Assembly (NCBI RefSeq): GCF_051132615.1
Contig: NZ_CP152375.1
Span: 496,001-560,000 of the forward strand
Reading direction: 5' to 3'
DNA: 64,000 nt
Source: G051132615 sp051132615
GTDB lineage: Bacteria; Pseudomonadota; Gammaproteobacteria; Burkholderiales; Neisseriaceae
The number at the start of each line of letters is the position of its first letter. Positions within the stretch are counted from its first letter, which is position 1. A model generated the notes under the pieces. That model was not told the DNA's origin, did not search any database, and saw nothing but the letters and a program-made list of their open reading frames with translations. The position numbers and the translations under genes are program-made. This document shows, piece by piece, positions 60,874 through 64,000 of the stretch.

Positions 60874-62650
60874 TTTCTTCTGCCTTTCCTTTTTCTTGTG
60901 CTTGACCATATACTCTTTGCGCAGGCTTCAATTTGGTAATGAGCACATCACTAAAAGACAATTTTGGGGTATTTCCTTGTTGATAAAAACTTAAAGTATG
61001 TTTCAAAAATTGCTGATCATCACGTTCAGTCAAACCTTCATCCAATCGTTGATGTGCGCCTCTGGATTCTCTTCTATGTAAAGCAGAAAGAGCAATACAT
61101 TGGGCAATATCTAAGCTGGCTTTTACTTCCAAGGCGTATAATAAATCCGTATTGAACACGCTTGACTTATCCCCAATTTGAACTTGTTTAAAACGCTCTT
61201 GTAACTGTTCAAGCTGGTCAACTGTCTTTTGTAATAGGGTTTGTGTTCTAAAAATACCGCATCCTTCTTCCATTGTTTGCCCCATTTCATGGCGGATACT
61301 AGACCATTTTTCATTGCCTTTTTGGGACAATAACTGCTGTAATGATTGTTCAACATCTTTAATCTGAGCTTGAGTGGTAGATGAAAAAGCCAACGGAAAT
61401 TTTTTGGCATATAACCCTGCTTTTTCTCCTGCAACTTGACCAAAAACCAATAATTCAGCTAAGGAGTTAGATCCCAAACGATTGGCACCATGTAACCCTA
61501 CTGAAGCACACTCTCCAACAGCGAATAACCCTTTAATTCGGGTTTGACACATAATATCTGTTTCTATTCCACCCATAGTATAGTGCACAGCAGGTCTAAC
61601 TGGGATAGGTGCAACAACAGGATCAACACCTGCATAATGTCCAGCTAACTCACAAATTAAAGGCAAACGCTCTTGTATGTGTTTTTTACCTAAATGACGT
61701 AAATCAAGATAAACCACATCCCCTTGGGCTGTTTTAATGGTTCTGCCCGCCTGCCATTCATGCCAGAATGCTTGAGAAACTTTATCTCTTGGCCCAAGTT
61801 CCATGTATTTATTCTGAGGAGAACCCAATGGTGTTTCAGGCCCAAGGCCATAATCTTGTAAATAACGATAACCATCTTTATTAATCAACACACCACCTTC
61901 GCCACGACACCCCTCAGTCATTAAGATACCCGACCCTGGCAGACCTGTTGGATGATATTGCACAAACTCCATATCCCGTAACGGTACACCATGCCGAAAA
62001 GCAATAGACATACCATCGCCTGTCACAATGCCTGCATTTGTATTATGTTGATATACCCTACCTGCACCACCCGTTGCTAAAATCACAGAAGGTGCATTGA
62101 CCTGTACCAAGGTACCTTCCATAATATTCATCGCAACCAGCCCTTGCACTACACCATCATCAACCAACAAGTCCAGTAAAAAATGCTCATCTAAACGTTT
62201 AATCTGTGGATACTTCAGTGATGTTTGAAATAAAGTATGTAAAATATGAAACCCCGTTTTATCGGCAGCAAACCAGGTTCTCTCTTCTTTCATGCCACCA
62301 AAACGACGAACATTAATAGAGCCATCATCTTTACGGCTCCAAGGACACCCCCAATGTTCAAGTTGTATCATTTCCTGTGGGCTATTTTGAACAAAATAAT
62401 CCACCACATCTTGTTCACATAACCAATCGCCACCAGCTACCGTGTCATAAAAATGATCATCAAAAGAATCTTCTGTTTTAATCACTGCTGCCGCCCCACC
62501 TTCTGCGGCGACAGTATGGCTTCTCATAGGATAGACTTTAGAGACAAGCGCTATTGTTAACTCAGGGTATAAGCGCGCAGCTTCTATTGCTGCACGTAAC
62601 CCTGCACCACCAGCGCCAACAATGGCAATGTCCACATTGATATTTTGCAC
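60860..62650 (-). CDS. frdA: Fumarate reductase flavoprotein subunit
   Basis: Reduces fumarate to succinate as terminal acceptor. About 596 residues. I choose the GTG at 62650: GGA lies seven bases upstream and the protein then starts MQNINVDIAIVGAGGAGL, aligned with the E. coli start; a TTG at 62662 is the other option, and there is no in-frame ATG nearby. The covalent FAD site is in RSHTVAAEGG, and the active site in YHPTGLPGSGILMTEGCRGE. E. coli-type four-subunit QFR, unusual next to a betaproteobacterial TCA block. Confidence 0.95.
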   Translation of the reverse strand: MQNINVDIAIVGAGGAGLRAAIEAARLYPELTIALVSKVYPMRSHTVAAEGGAAAVIKTEDSFDDHFYDTVAGGDWLCEQDVVDYFVQNSPQEMIQLEHWGCPWSRKDDGSINVRRFGGMKEERTWFAADKTGFHILHTLFQTSLKYPQIKRLDEHFLLDLLVDDGVVQGLVAMNIMEGTLVQVNAPSVILATGGAGRVYQHNTNAGIVTGDGMSIAFRHGVPLRDMEFVQYHPTGLPGSGILMTEGCRGEGGVLINKDGYRYLQDYGLGPETPLGSPQNKYMELGPRDKVSQAFWHEWQAGRTIKTAQGDVVYLDLRHLGKKHIQERLPLICELAGHYAGVDPVVAPIPVRPAVHYTMGGIETDIMCQTRIKGLFAVGECASVGLHGANRLGSNSLAELLVFGQVAGEKAGLYAKKFPLAFSSTTQAQIKDVEQSLQQLLSQKGNEKWSSIRHEMGQTMEEGCGIFRTQTLLQKTVDQLEQLQERFKQVQIGDKSSVFNTDLLYALEVKASLDIAQCIALSALHRRESRGAHQRLDEGLTERDDQQFLKHTLSFYQQGNTPKLSFSDVLITKLKPAQRVYGQAQEKGKAEENGAK

Positions 62651-62680
62651 AAAAAATTCCAAATAGATTTTTTAAAAGTT

Positions 62681-62698
62681 TCAGTATCATTATACTGA
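62681..62698. promoter_or_regulatory. frd promoter -10 region inside an inverted repeat
   Basis: TCAGTAT, four bases, ATACTGA: seven-base perfect arms covering a minus-strand TATAAT (62689-62694) about 40 bases before frdA. The -35 position is poor (AAAGTT), which fits a promoter dependent on an activator such as FNR, though no TTGAT-N4-ATCAA site is seen. The repeat could be a repressor operator. Confidence 0.55.
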
Positions 62699-62788
62699 TG
62701 TTTCTGAATAAAACTTTGACCGAAATAAAGTTTTTCTAGCAAAAAATACAGAAGAAAAGTAAATTTTTGTTAAGAGTTTATACATTGA

Positions 62789-62825
62789 AAAAGGGATAAA
62801 TTGCTTCATACAATTTATCCCTTTT
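62789..62825 (-). terminator. gyrA terminator
   Basis: AAAAGGGATAAATTG, short loop, CAATTTATCCCTTTTT: a 15-bp stem with T-run on the minus strand, just after gyrA. Confidence 0.9.
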
Positions 62826-62851
62826 AAAAGAAAACAATTTATTAGATTAAT

Positions 62852-64000
62852 TTATTCTTCTGAAACAGTTTCATTATCGTCAGAATCAGAAACCACCGTA
62901 GATTCTGATTCTGCATCTACAAGTTCATTTTCTTCTTCATCACTTTCAGCTACTTTTTCCAGACCAACCAGTTTTTCACCTGCATCTAAATTAATCAAAC
63001 GCACACCTTGCGCCGCACGACCTGTTTCTCGAACTTGAGCAACTTTAGTGCGAATCAACACCCCACCAGAAGTAATCAGCATTAAGTCATCTGTTTGGGC
63101 AACCAAAATAGCCGCAACCAACTGCCCATTACGCTCACCAGTATCAATGGCAATAACACCCTGACCACCACGATTACATTTGCGATAATCTTCAATAGGT
63201 GTTCGTTTACCATAACCGTTTTCAGTAGCAGTTAATACCTGACCAATAGTTTGCTCTTCAGGGTTATTAACCAGCAAGCTAATCACTCGAGTTCCTTCAG
63301 GCATGCTCATACCACGTACGCCACGAGCAGAACGTCCCATTGCCCTTACATCAGACTCCTCAAATCGTACCGCTTTACCTGCACTAGAGAACAACATGAT
63401 TTCATGCTGGCCAGAAGTTTTAGCTACACCGATTAAGCTGTCGCCTTCATCTAAAGCCAAAGCAATAATACCGCCATTACGTGGACGAGAGAAATCAGTT
63501 AATGATGTTTTCTTCACTGTGCCTTGCGCAGTACACATAAAGACATATTCATTATCATTAAAGCTTTGTACAGGCAATATCGCACTGATTTTTTCGCCTT
63601 CTTGCAATTCTAATACGTTATTAACTGGACGACCTCTGCTGGTACGACCACCTTGAGGTAATTTATACACTTTGATCCAATGGCAACGACCTAGGCTAGT
63701 GAAACACAATAAATAATCATGTGTATTGGCAACAAACAATGTTTCAATAAAGTCTTCATCTTTTGTTGCTGTCGCTTGTTTTCCTCTTCCACCACGACGC
63801 TGTGCTTGGTAGTCATCTAACGGTTGCGTTTTAATGTAGCCAATATGAGATAAGGTAACAACCATTTCTTGAGGCGGGATTAAATCTTCATCAGCAATAT
63901 CTCCACCAAATGGGTTAATTTCTGATCGACGAGGATCCCCAAATTGATTTTTAATCGCCTCTAACTCATCATGAATGATTTGATTAATACGCTCAGGTTT
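62852..64000 (-). CDS. gyrA: DNA gyrase subunit A, C-terminal part (5' end outside window)
   Basis: The frame is open to base 64000; about 380 C-terminal residues are visible. The end of the breakage-reunion coiled coil (KPERINQIIHDELEAIKNQF) is followed by the beta-pinwheel domain with the GyrA box QRRGGRGK and repeated blades (for example GKAVRFEESDVRAMGRSARG). It ends in an acidic tail (DAESESTVVSDSDDNE). An internal ATG at 63865 is not the start. The quinolone-resistance region is not in the window. Confidence 0.96.
   Translation of the reverse strand, partial: KPERINQIIHDELEAIKNQFGDPRRSEINPFGGDIADEDLIPPQEMVVTLSHIGYIKTQPLDDYQAQRRGGRGKQATATKDEDFIETLFVANTHDYLLCFTSLGRCHWIKVYKLPQGGRTSRGRPVNNVLELQEGEKISAILPVQSFNDNEYVFMCTAQGTVKKTSLTDFSRPRNGGIIALALDEGDSLIGVAKTSGQHEIMLFSSAGKAVRFEESDVRAMGRSARGVRGMSMPEGTRVISLLVNNPEEQTIGQVLTATENGYGKRTPIEDYRKCNRGGQGVIAIDTGERNGQLVAAILVAQTDDLMLITSGGVLIRTKVAQVRETGRAAQGVRLINLDAGEKLVGLEKVAESDEEENELVDAESESTVVSDSDDNETVSEE

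Noticed and set aside
1..64000. CRISPR array
   Set aside because: No series of regularly spaced identical repeats was seen on reading through the window, and no cas-like gene is present.
1..64000. Canonical Neisseria uptake sequence GCCGTCTGAA
   Set aside because: Not found in the terminators or elsewhere on reading; only the weaker TAGCCTGAAA word recurs.

Overview
The window is AT-rich (clearly below 40% G+C by eye), densely coded chromosomal DNA of a proteobacterium. The best guess is a betaproteobacterium close to Neisseriaceae. The order sdhCDAB-sdhE-gltA-sucAB-lpd-[small membrane protein]-sucCD, the beta-type malate dehydrogenase beside a GntR regulator, a minimal ProQ, the RelA type and the SatP transporter all point that way. 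The canonical neisserial DNA uptake word was not seen, so genus is left open. Placement rests on remembered synteny, not on a search.

Layout. 1-10.8 kb is housekeeping: an amino-acid exporter (cut by the edge), an RlmL-like methyltransferase, mutY, satP, relA, rplM-rpsI, dusA, ccoS, a lipoprotein and proQ. 10.8-26.3 kb is a nearly complete TCA-cycle block: mdh, gntR, the sdh operon, gltA, sucA, sucB, lpd and sucCD. 26.3-37.4 kb is a variable region. It holds a candidate small RNA, a secreted nuclease-like protein with a small secreted partner family present twice, an AraC/EamA pair, a Fur-controlled P19 iron protein, a metallopeptidase/secreted-protein pair, membrane proteins of unknown function and a decayed copy of a tRNA-Leu 3' half. 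37.5-37.7 kb carries tRNA-Leu and tRNA-Cys. 37.7-52.9 kb is an accessory island of regulators (LysR, three TetR, AraC, MerR, GlxA type) each beside its own transporter, hydrolase or oxidoreductase, with several gene relics. 52.9-64 kb is core again: tRNA-Gly, pgsA, uvrC, guaB, grxB, two related lipoproteins, frdDCBA and the 3' part of gyrA.

The main structural observation is that the widely conserved array uvrC-pgsA-tRNA-Gly-tRNA-Cys-tRNA-Leu appears split. tRNA-Gly still follows pgsA, but tRNA-Cys and tRNA-Leu lie about 15 kb away in the same orientation, with only accessory genes between. A degraded second copy of the tRNA-Leu 3' half plus its terminator lies a further 2.2 kb on. Together these mark the locus as an integration hot spot.

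Metabolism. Acetate uptake (SatP), an apparently full oxidative TCA segment with succinate dehydrogenase, and a separate fumarate reductase suggest an organism that oxidises organic acids aerobically and can run fumarate respiration when oxygen is low; CcoS implies a cbb3 oxidase elsewhere. The island encodes sensing and detoxification of small molecules: quinone reductase, MFS exporter, hydrolases, and local repressors with recognisable operators.
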